NCBI GenBank assembly: GCA_963920705.1
Contig: OY987227.1
Span: 26,765,935 to 26,829,934, forward strand
Origin: Odiellus spinosus
Taxonomy: Eukaryota; Arthropoda; Arachnida; Opiliones; Phalangiidae
Length of the DNA stretch: 64,000 nucleotides
Direction: 5' to 3'
The position numbers and the translations under genes are program-made. This document shows positions 12,657 to 24,443 of this stretch, piece after piece. A model generated the notes under the pieces. That model saw only the letters and a list, made by a program, of their open reading frames with translations, had not been told where the DNA came from and made no database searches. Numbering within the stretch: the stretch's first letter is position 1; each line of letters begins with the position of its first letter.

Positions 12657-13217
12657 ATTAGGTACCACGAAACAAAACCCGCGAAAGGAACCTTACGGGC
12701 GCGAGAAACAAGCGCACCTCAAACAAACCCACGTGACTATAGTGATGACGTAATATTACGAGAAATTGTATTTCGAAAAATTTCAAAGATGGCGATTAAA
12801 AAATATTTTAATTCTGGTAATTTTTTCTACGAAATTTGGAATCGTTTTTAAATATTTTTCCGTGGCAGTCTCACTTTAAATATGAAAAGTAAAAGCTTTA
12901 ACATCAACGTTATTCAACCCCAGTTCTAAAAATGTCCTAAACAATATCTAATCTAATTTCAATGACTGCTTTAAAATCCGCGCATTAGCCTCTTTTAAAT
13001 ACGCTTATATAAGGCGCTTAATGGAAAATGTCCCGAAGCTATTCGCGCCGCTAAAACCCAGGCCTTAAGAGCTTCGAAAAATCTCTCCACGACTAAATCA
13101 CTAAATCAAATTAGGACCTTTTAACGAAAACCCCACTCAAAATTCTTAACATTCCCAAATAAAAAGTACTAGACATGAAATTTACTTAAGGAGTCGTATT
13201 AAATATATTTCGTCCAC

Positions 13218-13220
<3 letters not shown>
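12657..13220. other. non-coding stretch
   Basis: Flanks the satellite and has no repeat family or gene that I can identify. It ends at a 30-base poly-A run (13221-13250). Confidence 0.5.
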
Positions 13221-13252
<32 letters not shown>

Positions 13253-13259
13253 AAAGCAC

Positions 13260-13900
13260 CTTCCGCAATTGTGGATAGAGCCAGTTTTGGCTGACGTACA
13301 CTGCGACAATGACGTCGTATTGACGTCAGAGTTGCGGTACGGAACGCTAGAGAAAGATAGGAGTGTTGCAAGACGGGGAGGAAAGGCAGACTTTCAGGCG
13401 TAGTAAAAGCTCTTGAATGGAGCCAGAGGTTTCATTCATGTCTCCGATCGTATAGGGGCGCCGAGAAAGAGACCCCCTCGAAATTTGGGAATAGCTAGGG
13501 TTAAACGTACGTACGTATCGAACGGATTGGGGAACCAATCAGGGTTCAGTTCTAAAAATAGACCCAAACCCGACAACAGTCCCGTAAGAGCGTGATGTTG
13601 GGCGGTTGCCCCCTTTTCCAGGATGGATGTATTCGCTAGGGGGTGGGTCGATGGGGCAGCGCCCACTGCTATTCTACACCCCATTACTCCCGAAAAAAGG
13701 AAAACTCTTTATAAGAATAAAGGAAGCCCGAGAGGAAGAAGAGGAAGGAACGAAGTTGGGATGCGAGGATGCTGGGCTCTTTGCCAAAAAATCTACATCG
13801 CCTGACTGGCTCCCGCGTCTTTACTATAGAAGAGCTATTTTGACTCCATTCTGTTCGGCAGATGGTAGGGGATGAAAAGGGGAGGGGTTGGTACTCATTC
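13260..13900. other. GC-rich, CpG-containing island with CRE-like sites
   Basis: Distinctly GC-richer than its surroundings, open in several overlapping frames on both strands. At 13290-13330 it has TGACGTAC, AATGACGTCG and TTGACGTCAG in close succession, that is two perfect TGACGTC cores and a third half-site. No single frame has conserved domain features, so I read it as a possible promoter or regulatory island rather than coding sequence. No TATA box or linked exon is evident. Confidence 0.35.
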
Positions 13901-14395
13901 ACATCATGTAGTAAAGTACAATCTTTTCCAACTTAAATTTGTAGCGAGCTTAAAGTCAAGATATAAACGTATTCTCCAAGTATCGGTTTACTTAGTGATC
14001 AGGGGAATCTAGCCGAATATAAGCGGTGTCAATTCAAGGTAAAATTGTCAATTTATAGTAGAAAAGCCGTATAGTATATTTATGGAAATATTCCTGAAGG
14101 TATTTTAGAAAAGGCAATAACGCCAATGCGACACTCGTAATTAATGGAATGCGGAGAATTAGTTAATAAATTGGATTTTCGGAGTTTCAGATTTAATTGA
14201 GAGCGTGGATGGGGGCGGAAAAATGTAATGTTAGGAAAAGGGTGGAGTCTGCTTAGAAAATTCAACGTTTTGATTGGATTAAAATGATAAGCTGAATTCC
14301 TATCAATTTTTCAGAAGTAAATTATGATTTGAAGTTAAATTCGTTACTCTTCGTATTAAAGGGCACTTCTCTCGCGGGTTAATTAATTACGATTT
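13901..14395. other. non-coding stretch
   Basis: No gene or repeat family seen. Confidence 0.45.
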
Positions 14396-14545
14396 AGCTA
14401 CGTTCACACTAGAGACTTTGAAAACCGTTTTCAAACCGTTTCGAATAATCAAATCAAGGTAATAATTATTAATTTTGACACAGGATCCTTAAAATTACAC
14501 AATTTGAATCTTACAAAACGTTTAAAAAGGGTTTCAAAGTCTCTG
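14396..14545 (+). mobile_element. MITE family D-related copy
   Basis: Starts TAGCTACGTTCACACTAG, the family D terminus, followed by AAAACCGTTTTCAAACCGTT. The far end is weakly symmetrical (AAAGTCTCTGAATAAG). Shorter than the full copy. Confidence 0.5.
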
Positions 14546-15548
14546 AATAAGATTTTTAACTTATAAGAAGCTATAGTAAATAATAAAAGTATGGTTTCAC
14601 TTTAAAACTTAATAAAAATGGTGTCTTTCTTGTAACGTTAGAACAAGACCAGTTTTGTTACTGAAATTAAGGTCCTTTCCAAGATTGTAACAGGCACGAT
14701 GAGAGAAAGAGGGTAAAGGGTGGAGAAATACACGAGAGCCCACCTAATCTCTATTAGCTTTATCTGGGGATCTATTTTTGACGTCCGAATTCCCGAAAAT
14801 AGATCAGCAATTCCCTCTTCTTTCCCCCTAAAACCGATATTCACGGAAAAAAATCTTCCTCGGATAAGCGACTTCCTATATATAACCGAAAATAGCGTTC
14901 CTTCGTGACTAAGGCCCATAACCCTAACTTTCTATGTTATAACCCCTTCCTTTCCCCACTATCGAATGTTAATCTATCCCTTATACGTCCTAGAGCATCA
15001 AGTCCATCGGTTACGGAATATTAGCGATAGCCAACACGGGCTACTATGTAAATCCCACGAATTTTCGTACAAGTTATATAAATATACATAAACTCAAAAG
15101 ATTCAGCCAATAGAGAGGAGTCGGATTGATGACGTATGGTCTAGTTCGATTCCAAGCATATATAGTTCTCGGAAAGATGAGTTGTGAGGAATATAAAGTT
15201 ATATTTAATCTTTTATATTAAATTTATTAACCATGGCGACTTAAGGTTAAATAATTAAGTATGAGTTTCATTAATTAAAATAATTTAAATTTTATTTTGC
15301 GCGTGTTAATATTATGTTTTTATAACAAATATAAGGTGCTTTCCCCAAAAGTCAATTTTTTAATATCCCAATTTTACTCTTTGATGACGTCATAGCATTG
15401 CCTTTTGCTAAAATGAAAAACTTGCAGCTTTCATTATTTTTTAATTAATGAGGGCTATAATATTATACGTTTTACTGCCCCTATTTTGAAACTTTCAAGT
15501 TTTGACTGAGAAAATCGTGACGTCGTAACATTGCTTTAAATTTCTCAG
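14546..15548. other. non-coding stretch
   Basis: Overlapping opposite-strand open frames at 14638-14919 are mirror images of each other's reading and have no recognisable domain. No gene is supported. Confidence 0.45.
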
Positions 15549-15720
15549 GATCGGGGTTTGGACAAGATAATCCACGAATATTTGGTTAATCAGTTAATTA
15601 TTAATAATAATCAGTTAAAATTATTAATTAGATTTATCATAAGCTTCTCGTGGATAATTTCAAATTATGAATAAAAAGATAAAATAAACAAAAAAATCTA
15701 GTCAAAACACCAAACCTCTA
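15549..15720. mobile_element. MITE family C, copy 2
   Basis: Starts GATCGGGGTTTGGACAAGAT and contains the family's TCGTGGATAATTTCAAATTA segment. Ends in a degraded inverted terminus near AACACCAAACCTC. Confidence 0.7.
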
Positions 15721-17229
15721 TTTTTGCTGTCGTTTTCTGGAGAAAGTAGAAAATATTTTAGCTAGGAATTTCTGTTAAGCCTTTGTCATCTCAACTCCCA
15801 CCCACGTTTCCCTCCCAGCAATAAAACCTTTCTTTTTCTAAGGCTGGTCAGTGACGCCAATGATTTGAGGAGCGAGACCAATGAAATGGCGGGGAAAAAG
15901 TCCCTTTCTCGCCCAAATGATGGATTAATCCTTGGGATAAGTTGTTTATGTCGTACTAAGGATATGCGCTACACTTATACAGTATATTGAATGTGCCATC
16001 CGCAAGATACGAGCAGATAGGCCCTTTTAATGAGAAAATATCACCCGATAAATTCATTCTACGTGATTTTCATTTTTGAAAACACGCGGAGATTAATTAG
16101 GAAAGGAAAAATGCGTAAAATATAGGGCAATCCAAAATAACCGGACAACTGTTCATTTCCGGAGCGAACTTTTGATGTTTCATTAAAGCTACAACTTCCT
16201 GAATCCCAATTTCCGTGATTCTAGCGGGGTTGTTTGAATTTAAAGCAGGCTCTCTGTCTGATAAGATCGCTTTTCCACGGAAACGAAATTTCTAGAAGCT
16301 ATAAAGTATAAACCATATTCGTATCGGGGCAACTCTAACAGAGACGCTTTTGTTCAGCTTATTTTCACATTTACGCGCGGTTTGAGGATTAACTTTGGAT
16401 TATGGCAAGTTACGATTTAAGCTTAGCAACCATAAAAAATATCGATCTATATGCCACTAATACGACCATAACAACGTGATCAGAAGGAGATATTAAACAG
16501 AAGGGTGATGTTTTAGATTGTATATTTGCATTTTTCGGCAGAAACATTAGCTATAGCTACTACTTTTCTCCCCAATTAGGGTCAGCATTAATTTCGTATC
16601 AATGCGCCTCAGCTTTGACCATTTTGGCAACGAAGCTCTGTTTATGACGTCAGAAATCGAGAGCTCTGACGCGGAATCAAATTTCCCAAAGAGAATTTAG
16701 ATAACAACAGGCACCAGGTATATGCCTGTCGTATTTTGGACTATCTTTGGCCGAAAACAAAATATTGATTCAGATGATTCGTTATCTGCTTCTGTAAAAA
16801 TATTGAACCCGTTTCGCGTCTGTGCTCAGACCAACGACCATCAAGGACTGAAGTTTGCATGAAGCTATAGGGACTATCGACAAGGAAGTAAAGAATCCAT
16901 TATCCGAGCTAGAAATGGTTCTTTTAAATCGATAAACTATTGATTACTTAAGAGAGAAGCCACCCCCGCAGAGCTCTATACCCCACCCCACTTATATTTC
17001 AGTTTCGTTCTAGAAAATACAACCAATGAAGGTCAAGGATTCAACGTGTGATAAAATAAACAGTCCTTAAACTTAAGAAGCTCTAATTCAATGAATTGTA
17101 TACCAGAAACAAATTGTATGTGATAAATCAGAGAAATTTCTATGGCAACATATTTTAGTATTGGTGAAGGGTGAAATCGCGCATAAGAGAAGGCTGCGTA
17201 TTACCGAGTAAGCGACTCTAATAATGGCC
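15721..17229. other. non-coding stretch
   Basis: No open frame above background, no RNA gene and no recognised repeat. Confidence 0.45.
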
Positions 17230-17495
17230 TGTAGATACAACTTAAAATGGCCCAGAAATACGACTGAAAAGGGCCCAGTGATTCGCCTGACAAGGGCTCA
17301 GAGATTTGCCTGAAAAGGGCCCAGAGATTCGCCTGAAAAGGGCCCAGAGATTCACCTGAAAATGCCCATATATTTGCCTGAAAAGGGCCCAGGGATACGT
17401 CCTAAAAAGGCACAGAGATACGTCTTAAAACGATAGACTGAAAAGGGCCCAGAGACGCGGCTCGAAATGGCTCAGAGATGAGTCTTGAAGATGCC
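17230..17495. repeat. 23-bp tandem repeat, about 11 copies
   Basis: Consensus GAAAAGGGCCCAGAGATTCG plus CCT. Copies diverge toward both ends. The 23-base period is not a multiple of three, so it is not a coding repeat. Confidence 0.85.
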
Positions 17496-18800
17496 TATAG
17501 GATGTCTTGTACCAAACCGAACATAACCATTTTTTGTCCACGACTAAATGATATGTGCAGACCAGTTTTCCTCCCAACATTTTTATTTGTTAGACCTTTC
17601 ATAACAAGAGCAGACCTACAGCGCAGCTATATTTACTAATTTCACGTCCGCTAAATAATTTCTGTTCATAATCATCATGAGTCCATTGACCCTTGACCTT
17701 TTGCAGATGCAATATCAGTTAGTGCGAGCTAGGCTATAGTCGATGAAGGTAGATTCAAGGAAAAATCATAATTCCCATAGCAGTATGGACCAACTGAGAC
17801 TTTTAACTACACTAGCTCTAATTTACGGAACACGTATCGGACATTGGTCAGTATAGTTTCGCACCCCCGCCTACGTTCGAAAGTCCATCTTCTTCGAAAA
17901 TGGTCGCTCTTTTCTGGCAAAATATTTAACTTAAGCTTAGAAGAAGAAGCGCTCTCCGAGGCTTAAGGTCCTTTATAGAATCAATATTTTGGTCTAGAGT
18001 AAGGTTGATACGCGCACTTTCTAGTGAGAAGTAGAAGGAGGGTGAAGTTGCGGAAGATTTCGTAATCGATAATTCTTAGCGTATTCTCTTTCCTGAATGA
18101 AACCTATTTCTATTTTCGGTCGGGGGTTGACGAGAGGGGTCGTCTCCTAATGGAGTAGGAGTGTTGGGGCGGAGAAGGGTGGGCCTCGCTATTTTTAGGA
18201 CCTTAGTAGCAACCCGCGCGTAAGCCAACCGCGCCCAAGCGAAAATATTTTAAGATCTCTTCCAGAAAGGATTTTCAAGTTCTCTTATATACTCAAATAT
18301 AAAAAGTTTTCTCTACACTCTGAAAACTTTAGCGTTGGTTTTCTTTTTTTTTGGAGGTTTTTTTCTTAATAGTTTGAAAATCTCAGATCAATGAAAGTAG
18401 TTTATCTTGTAAGATTGCGCTATTTCAAACTCAGGAGAGGGATTTTTTTTAACATTTTTTTACCGACAAAACTATTTGGATTTTTTTTTTTTACTAAAGA
18501 TTTTGAAACATTTACAGATTTCAACAGGAAATAAGGCTAGATTTATAATAGGGAGCCCATCTACCATCAGTTGGAATCTTAGACTGATTCCAACTTCAAT
18601 TATTAGCGATATATATAAATAGCAAGGAAGATTAAGGCATTAAGCTTTCTTCTTCTTCGATATAGGGAGGATAGAAAAGAATTGTTACGGTGTCAATTTC
18701 AATCAAACTAAGCTAACACTATTAATTTACAATGTCCGTATATGCGTAAGTCCGTAACTTTCCCAAGAATGTTCTATAGAAGGTTCCAGAAAAGTCTGGA
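17496..18800. other. non-coding stretch
   Basis: Pyrimidine-rich runs at 18340-18500. No gene identified. Confidence 0.45.
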
Positions 18801-19092
18801 CAAGGAGGATCAGAGAAGGAGGGGAAATGTGGGGCTGCGTTGAGTTAGAGAGAGAAGAGCCAACCTCCCACTCGGGTGGAAAGGGGGGATAGGAAATTCT
18901 CGAGGTAAACTGTTGTCACGTGGTCGCTAGCTAGCGCGTCTCATAAAGGATTCGTTTTACCCACGCGACAACAATTTACCACGAAGCATCTCTACCCCCG
19001 TCTGTCCCCCGTTCTCCCAGAGTGGGAGTTTAGGCCGACGCAGTAGGAACCGCGCCGTCCCCACATTTCCTCTCCTTCTCTGATCCTCCTTG
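18801..19092 (+). mobile_element. MITE family A, copy 1 (292 bp)
   Basis: Terminal inverted repeat CAAGGAGGATCAGAGAAGG and its complement at the right end. Target duplication GTCTGGA (7 bp) on both sides. Oriented with the GGGGCTGCG end first. Contains the 11-bp GTCTGTCCCCC segment that the 281-bp copies lack. Inner inverted repeats around TGTTGTCACGTGG let the whole element fold on itself. Confidence 0.95.
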
Positions 19093-19138
19093 GTCTGGAG
19101 AGGTCTAAAAAAAATTCTGAAATTCAATCAATTATTGT

Positions 19139-19281
19139 AGCTTCATCTATTGGTTGTTGAAACTGAATCGGTATGAAACTGGTTCCCGAAGCAGTTTTGA
19201 GAAATCGAGTCAAATCGATTTCAGAAAAGATAGTTTCCTGTGACTCTAAATCGATTCTAAGGCCTAGTATGAACGCAGCTA
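19139..19281 (+). mobile_element. MITE family D, right-end fragment
   Basis: Right part of family D, ending CTAGTATGAACGCAGCT. The left third is absent. It lies between two family A copies in opposite orientation. Confidence 0.6.
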
Positions 19282-19540
19282 TAAGGTCATGGAAAATGGG
19301 GAATATATTATAGTCATTTAGTCAGGAAAAATGGTCCTAGATGGCCCTGGGAAATGACATATTTTGTGGCAACTATTCCAAGTTTAACCCTGACCTCTGG
19401 CAACCCTTACACATATTTTAAAATGTTTGCCAGGCTGCTACACCATCCCTTTAACCGATTCTTTTGAAGAATATTACGGAGAAAACTCTAAGCCTAACCA
19501 GTTGACATATGACATTTCCATTTTTTCTCGATTATTTTGT

Positions 19541-19821
19541 CAAGGAGGATCAGAGAAGGAGAGGAAATGTGGGGACGGCGCGGTTCCTACTGCGTCGGCC
19601 TAAACTCCCACTCTGGGAGAACGGGGGTAGAGACGTTTCGTGGTAAAATGTTGTCGCGTGGGTAAAACGAATCCTTTATGAGACGCGCTAGCTCGCGACC
19701 ACGTGACAACAGTTTACCTCGAGAATTTCCTATCCCCCCTTTCCACCCGAGTGGGAGGTTGGCTCTTCTCTCTCTAACTCAACGCAGCCCCACATTTCCT
19801 CGCCTTCTCTGATCCTCCTTG
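19541..19821 (-). mobile_element. MITE family A, copy 2 (281 bp)
   Basis: Same termini as copy 1, target duplication ATTTTGT (7 bp). Orientation is opposite to copy 1 (GGGGACGGCGCGG end first). Lacks the 11-bp segment. Confidence 0.95.
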
Positions 19822-21564
19822 ATTTTGTTAAGGTTTTCCATTTACAGACTATACTAGCGATTTCTAGGAAAACGAATAGAAAGCGCGCGTGACGTCGTTA
19901 ACGTTCAGATAGAAGATAACCAGTCAGAGAGGGAGTGGTGGAAATTGGAGTTGTGTATTTGGCAAAACATTAAAATACCACGAAATAGTAGTATACGTAT
20001 ATATATATATGTATAGTTACGAGTACTGGTGGGAAATGAATAACAATGAAGTTGCTATTACTTATTTAAGTGGAAAAACTTTGACCTTTCGCTAACCGCC
20101 CACGGAAACTATTTAGAAACAAAAGCGAAACATTAAAAAAAGCAAAGATTTCGTGACTTCACAGACAACAACGCTTAATCTTTAACTAGTATCTATTTTT
20201 TTGGTCAAGTTGAACTTGAGTATACTTTCTTAACCTCTCCAATTCAAAGATTAAATCAGATTTAATCTGATTAATAGTCTATACTCGGGGAGAGCTTAAA
20301 GTCTCGATGAAAACGTAATTAATTTTGCCCTAGCTTGAGCTTGAGCGCATGAGCATCGAGTAATGGAACTATATTAAAAAAAGTTTGCGTCACCCAAATA
20401 AAATCACAGAAAAAAACTGCTCTGTCTAGGCTAATCTCTCGCAAAATATGGTGCAAATATGTTGTTCAGCGTATGAAATGATTTTCCCAGTGGAACAAAG
20501 TCGCCCTAAATATCCAATGACGGATTTAATGTAGTCTGGAGCACTTTTTCTAGTGGGTATGACTAAATGAATATAAAATTTACTCTCAAGGTGATTTTAC
20601 TTGCTCTAAAGCACCAAGTGGAATTCGCTACATGTTTCGATCAAATTAGTCTATGAAAGGTCAAATATTAGAAATTAATATTTTAATTAGAGGGGAAAGC
20701 TCTCTTAGAAATTAAAAATGTTTTATTCACAAGGGATTAAAGATGTAAAAATTAATCAAGTGATACTCAAAAATATTTAGCTAAATAAAGTAATAATGGG
20801 AGTAATTGTAAGTCTATATACATCTTTTAAGAAACTGCGTCACGCAAACATATTAACCCTGCCGCATTTTTGAGGTAAAAAAAAAAAATAATTGCCTTCC
20901 CAACTTTTAAAACTTTTACTTATTCTAGATAGCGAGTTTGTGCCATACATATTATTTCACTCTTTTTATTTGTGATGAGACAAGACACTCGCGCGAGTTT
21001 TTAATGAAAAAAACTGCCATCCTAAGTTTTTGAGGCTATACATTAAAGTCCCAAAGGAAACGTTAACCAAAAAAAAAAAAAAAAAGAATGGCTTGAATAC
21101 ACGTTCCTAAATTCCACCCACGCAATGAAAATTTCCATTTTTCTTGTTAAAGCGTATTTTTGGCCACGAAGGGACGAAAAACCAAACCGCGTAAGGGTTA
21201 TTTTTGAAGAATTCTTGCGTTTTTGTTCATGGAGAGCTAACCCGGACTACTTTCTTTGTATGACGATTCGCATTTTGAATTAATTCGCCTCAGCTTTTCC
21301 CGTTAAACAAACTCATCCTCTTGAACAGAGAAATATAATTGCGGTCAATCGATATTTCAAGACCCATTTTTTTTAATGAGAGCTGGGTGCCACGGAACTA
21401 AAAGCTAGAAAATAATATTTACGTAACCAGAAACTCATTTACGCACATAAGGCTTAAGTCGCGCTTATTTTAAATTCGGGTCTAGCTCCAAGTGATCTAC
21501 TTTCAAATCACAGAAATTATAGTAAAAATAATAGTAGCTTCAGCGACAGCTGTCCCAATCCTAA
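19822..21564. other. non-coding stretch
   Basis: Short ATATAT run near 20000, A run near 21070. No gene or known family seen. Confidence 0.45.
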
Positions 21565-21876
21565 CTGGGTATAGTCAACTTCCGGAAATCAGAGCCACGC
21601 GATTGGACGTGTCATATTTTCCGTCCAGCAAAGACTAAAACTGCAAAGTCTATTAACTACTCTTTACTGTTTTTATCAACTGTTCTATGTCTGCTCTGTC
21701 ATTCGGTGTCGACAGGAGAGCTACCGGAAGTAGAGATACCCCAGTTTGAGTTCGACAAAACCCCTCCACTGACAATTGAAGAGAGAAAGATCCTTAAATA
21801 CTATATTTCCTATTTTAAAATGATCGACAAGGAAAGTAAATTATTTAAGCACTCATTTAAATATGTTGTAAAGTAA
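21565..21876 (+). CDS. possible exon with a hydrophobic leader (weak)
   Basis: A 103-codon frame, open from just after a TAA to the stop at 21876, has no ATG. A good acceptor (TTTTCCGTCCAG) at 21628 would begin an exon at 21629. The peptide has a signal-like stretch SLLFLSTVLCLLCHSVSTG, then acidic and lysine-rich sequence (PPLTIEERKILKYYISYF). An alternative donor A|GTAAAT lies near 21834. No family is recognised. It could be an exon of a secreted or membrane protein, or chance. Missing start codon and partner exons keep confidence low. Confidence 0.3.
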   Translation: MGIVNFRKSEPRDWTCHIFRPAKTKTAKSINYSLLFLSTVLCLLCHSVSTGELPEVEIPQFEFDKTPPLTIEERKILKYYISYFKMIDKESKLFKHSFKYVVK

Positions 21877-23039
21877 AAAATCGAAGTTGTTCCTCGTGGT
21901 GTTATGTATCCCAGAATCTGACCCCCCCCCCTAAATTAAAAATTAACGATTGAAGATAGAATAAATCTAAAGTCATATTCGAATTCTACGCTACGAACAC
22001 TCTATTAAAGTTTCACAAAATTATCTCAAACACCCAAGGTACGATCCAAAAGCATAGGATCCTAAATGTATTTTCCTTTAAAGGCTCTAACTGTAAATTT
22101 AGTATTTCCGGTAATTTTCTATGCTTCTACTGCCCAATAAACAGAAACATTTTAACGTAAAAAACAATAATATTGGTATTTGGAGTTTTTCGGAGTGGTC
22201 TATCCAATTCAATTTAGGGTTCTAGATTTTCCACACCAGATGACAAGAGTCAATAGAAATTGACAGCAAAAATGTTCCCGCTAAGAGCTTTCCTAGTAAT
22301 TGAAGGCGAAAACCTTCCAACTTCGCTTAAAAAGCAAATAACAGCTAGAGCAAATGTCATCGTATCAACCTAATTTCTATATATACGTTTATATATTCTC
22401 GAGTTAAACGCGGAATCATTTAATACGCGCTCGTTGAATTTATGAGAAATTCATATACATATTACGTCACATTTCTTCTTATATACTTTTTATACTTTTA
22501 GTCAAAATATAAGACAGTGATGATCAGAAATTAGTTTTATGTTCATTTTTAACTTTGGTGACGTAGTGATTAAGATAATTTAGAAAGATTGATACCTAAG
22601 GGTTTAATTTATAAAGGAGGGGTAGGCTAATGTCGCCAGGGCCCTTGGGAATGGTGTGCCACGATTAATAAAATTTCAATTCGAAGTATATTTTTTAGGA
22701 TTTATAGAAAAAATTTAAATTTATTTCGTAACGTTAAAAGTGTAGAATTTCTTCTGCCTGTCACCCTGGAATTAAACTTACCTACTAGGCTTCCCCTTGG
22801 ATTTAGGCTTTCCTCAAAACAAATTTTTGGCGAAGGTCAAGCGACGAAAACCAGTTTTGAGGAGAGCCTAAATGCAAAGAGAAGCCTAGAAGATGAGTTT
22901 AATTCCAGGGTGACTAGGCCTTTAAGCTAAGAGAAGTTACTTCGCACGGTGTCTTTCCCCACAATTGCTCACACGATTATATCATCACTTATTTTTCAGC
23001 AATGATACATTTTCCCACAATTAGTTTTCGATAATTATT
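21877..23039. other. non-coding stretch
   Basis: Contains an imperfect inverted repeat at 22758-22914 (CCTGGAATTAAACTTACCTA facing TGAGTTTAATTCCAGGGTGA), probably a small MITE. No gene. Confidence 0.45.
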
Positions 23040-23100
23040 CATTAATTTGCGTACTCCCGCCTTAAGGGTCGTAATATATGGGACTCCTTACATTTAGCAA

Positions 23101-23273
23101 TAGAGATCGGGGTGTGGACAAGATAATCCACAAATATCAGTTATTCAGTTAATCTTTAATAATAATCAGTTAAATATTTCGATTGCATTGGATTTATCAT
23201 AGACTTCCCGTGGATAATTTCAAATTATGAATAAAGATATAATAATCAGAAATATCTTCTTCTATTTAGCAAA
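23101..23273. mobile_element. MITE family C, copy 3
   Basis: Element is flanked by ATTTAGCAA (9 bp) at 23092-23100 and 23274-23282. The paralogous repeat R1 copy b has this sequence once (TTGCTAAAT at 41471-41479), so this is a visible empty site. A 9-bp duplication is typical of Mutator-like elements. Confidence 0.8.
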
Positions 23274-24020
23274 GAGTTAAGTATTTAAACAATAACCCTT
23301 AAAATACAAAATAACAGTAGCAAATTAGCAATTAAAAGTTCACTTACTGCGACATCGAAGACGTGGGTGACTAAGGTCCGATACAAAAGCAAAGAGTAAA
23401 GGCGAAGAAGCTACCACTAGCCGAGGTTTAACGCGATGAACGTAATAAATCACTTAGGGCTGGGCTTCTCACGGGTCGTTTTTTAACCAAAGGCTTGCTA
23501 GAAGTACATCCTGTGGTTGATTGGCGTTTCTAATTCGCGTAACAATTTTTACTCATTTAGTTATAGCCTTAAGTTCGATACGCGCACAACTCGTCTTAAT
23601 AAAAAGTTGAAAATTCTAATTTCGAATAAACTCTGATTCCTCTTCGTTTCGACTATTCCACCGTCCATTAGCTGCCGTGAGGTTCGAGGAACTTGACTCG
23701 AGTAACGGTTAAAAATTTTGGCGCGCTTTCGTATACGTTAGCATCAGAGCGAAAATAACCGATTAAAAATTTGACAATTCCAACTTGGCCACGTTCAGTA
23801 GATTATTTTATGTTTTTGGAAAACGAGAAAAGAAAAACTGTCGAGCTTTCTATCGTAAAATCACTAACCTGCCGTACGTACGCTTCCAAAAAGGGTTAAT
23901 AACTTCACTACATAGACTAATTGCGTTTGGCTGACATTGACAATGAAGTCTGTAGTCTGCTACCAAATGACAGAGCGCAGGACTGGAAATAACATTGGTC
24001 GTTGGAGCTCGTGATTTAGG

Positions 24021-24301
24021 CAAGGAGGATTAGACAAGGAGAAGAAATGTGGGGACGGCGCGGTTCCTACTGCGTCGGCCTAAACTCCCACTCTGGGAGA
24101 ACGGGGGTAGAGACGTTTCGTGGTAAAATGTTGTCGCTTGGGTAAAACGAATCCTTTATGAGACGCGCTAGCTAGCGACCACGTGACAACAGTTTACCTC
24201 GAGAATTTCCTATCCCCCCTTTCCACCCGAGTGGGAGGTTGGCTCTTCTCTCTCTAACTCAACGCAGCCCCACATTTCCTCTCCTTGTCTAATCCTCCTT
24301 G
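24021..24301 (-). mobile_element. MITE family A, copy 3 (281 bp)
   Basis: Target duplication ATTTAGG (7 bp). Both termini carry matched substitutions (GGATTAGACAAGG at the left, CCTTGTCTAATCC at the right) relative to copies 1, 2 and 4. Inserted in repeat R1; the corresponding position of copy b (about 40665) lacks it. Confidence 0.95.
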
Positions 24302-24443
24302 ATTTAGGCAAGTTGTCCATAAGAATTACGTAGCCAAATCAGGGCTAGAAAGAAGCGCTTCTATGAAACAGCGACGAACTGATATACTTCATAAACTTTA
24401 AGAGTTTTGAATGCCAAGTGATTACAAATGTCCAGAACACAAA

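Larger units (their letters stand above)
23040..24443 (-). repeat. long dispersed repeat R1, copy a
   Basis: Reverse-complement match to 40495-41560 along its length. Examples are the shared blocks GAAGTACATCC, AGTTGTGCGCG and GGCCACGTTCAGTA. Copy a is longer because two MITEs have inserted in it: family C at 23101-23273 and family A at 24021-24301. The unit is about 1 kb, diverged, non-coding as far as I can see, and of unknown class. Confidence 0.75.

Noticed and set aside
13436-13875. Overlapping frames on both strands, including MPPFPGWMYSLGGG
   Set aside because: Open in at least four frames at once because of base composition. None shows domain-like or splice-supported structure.
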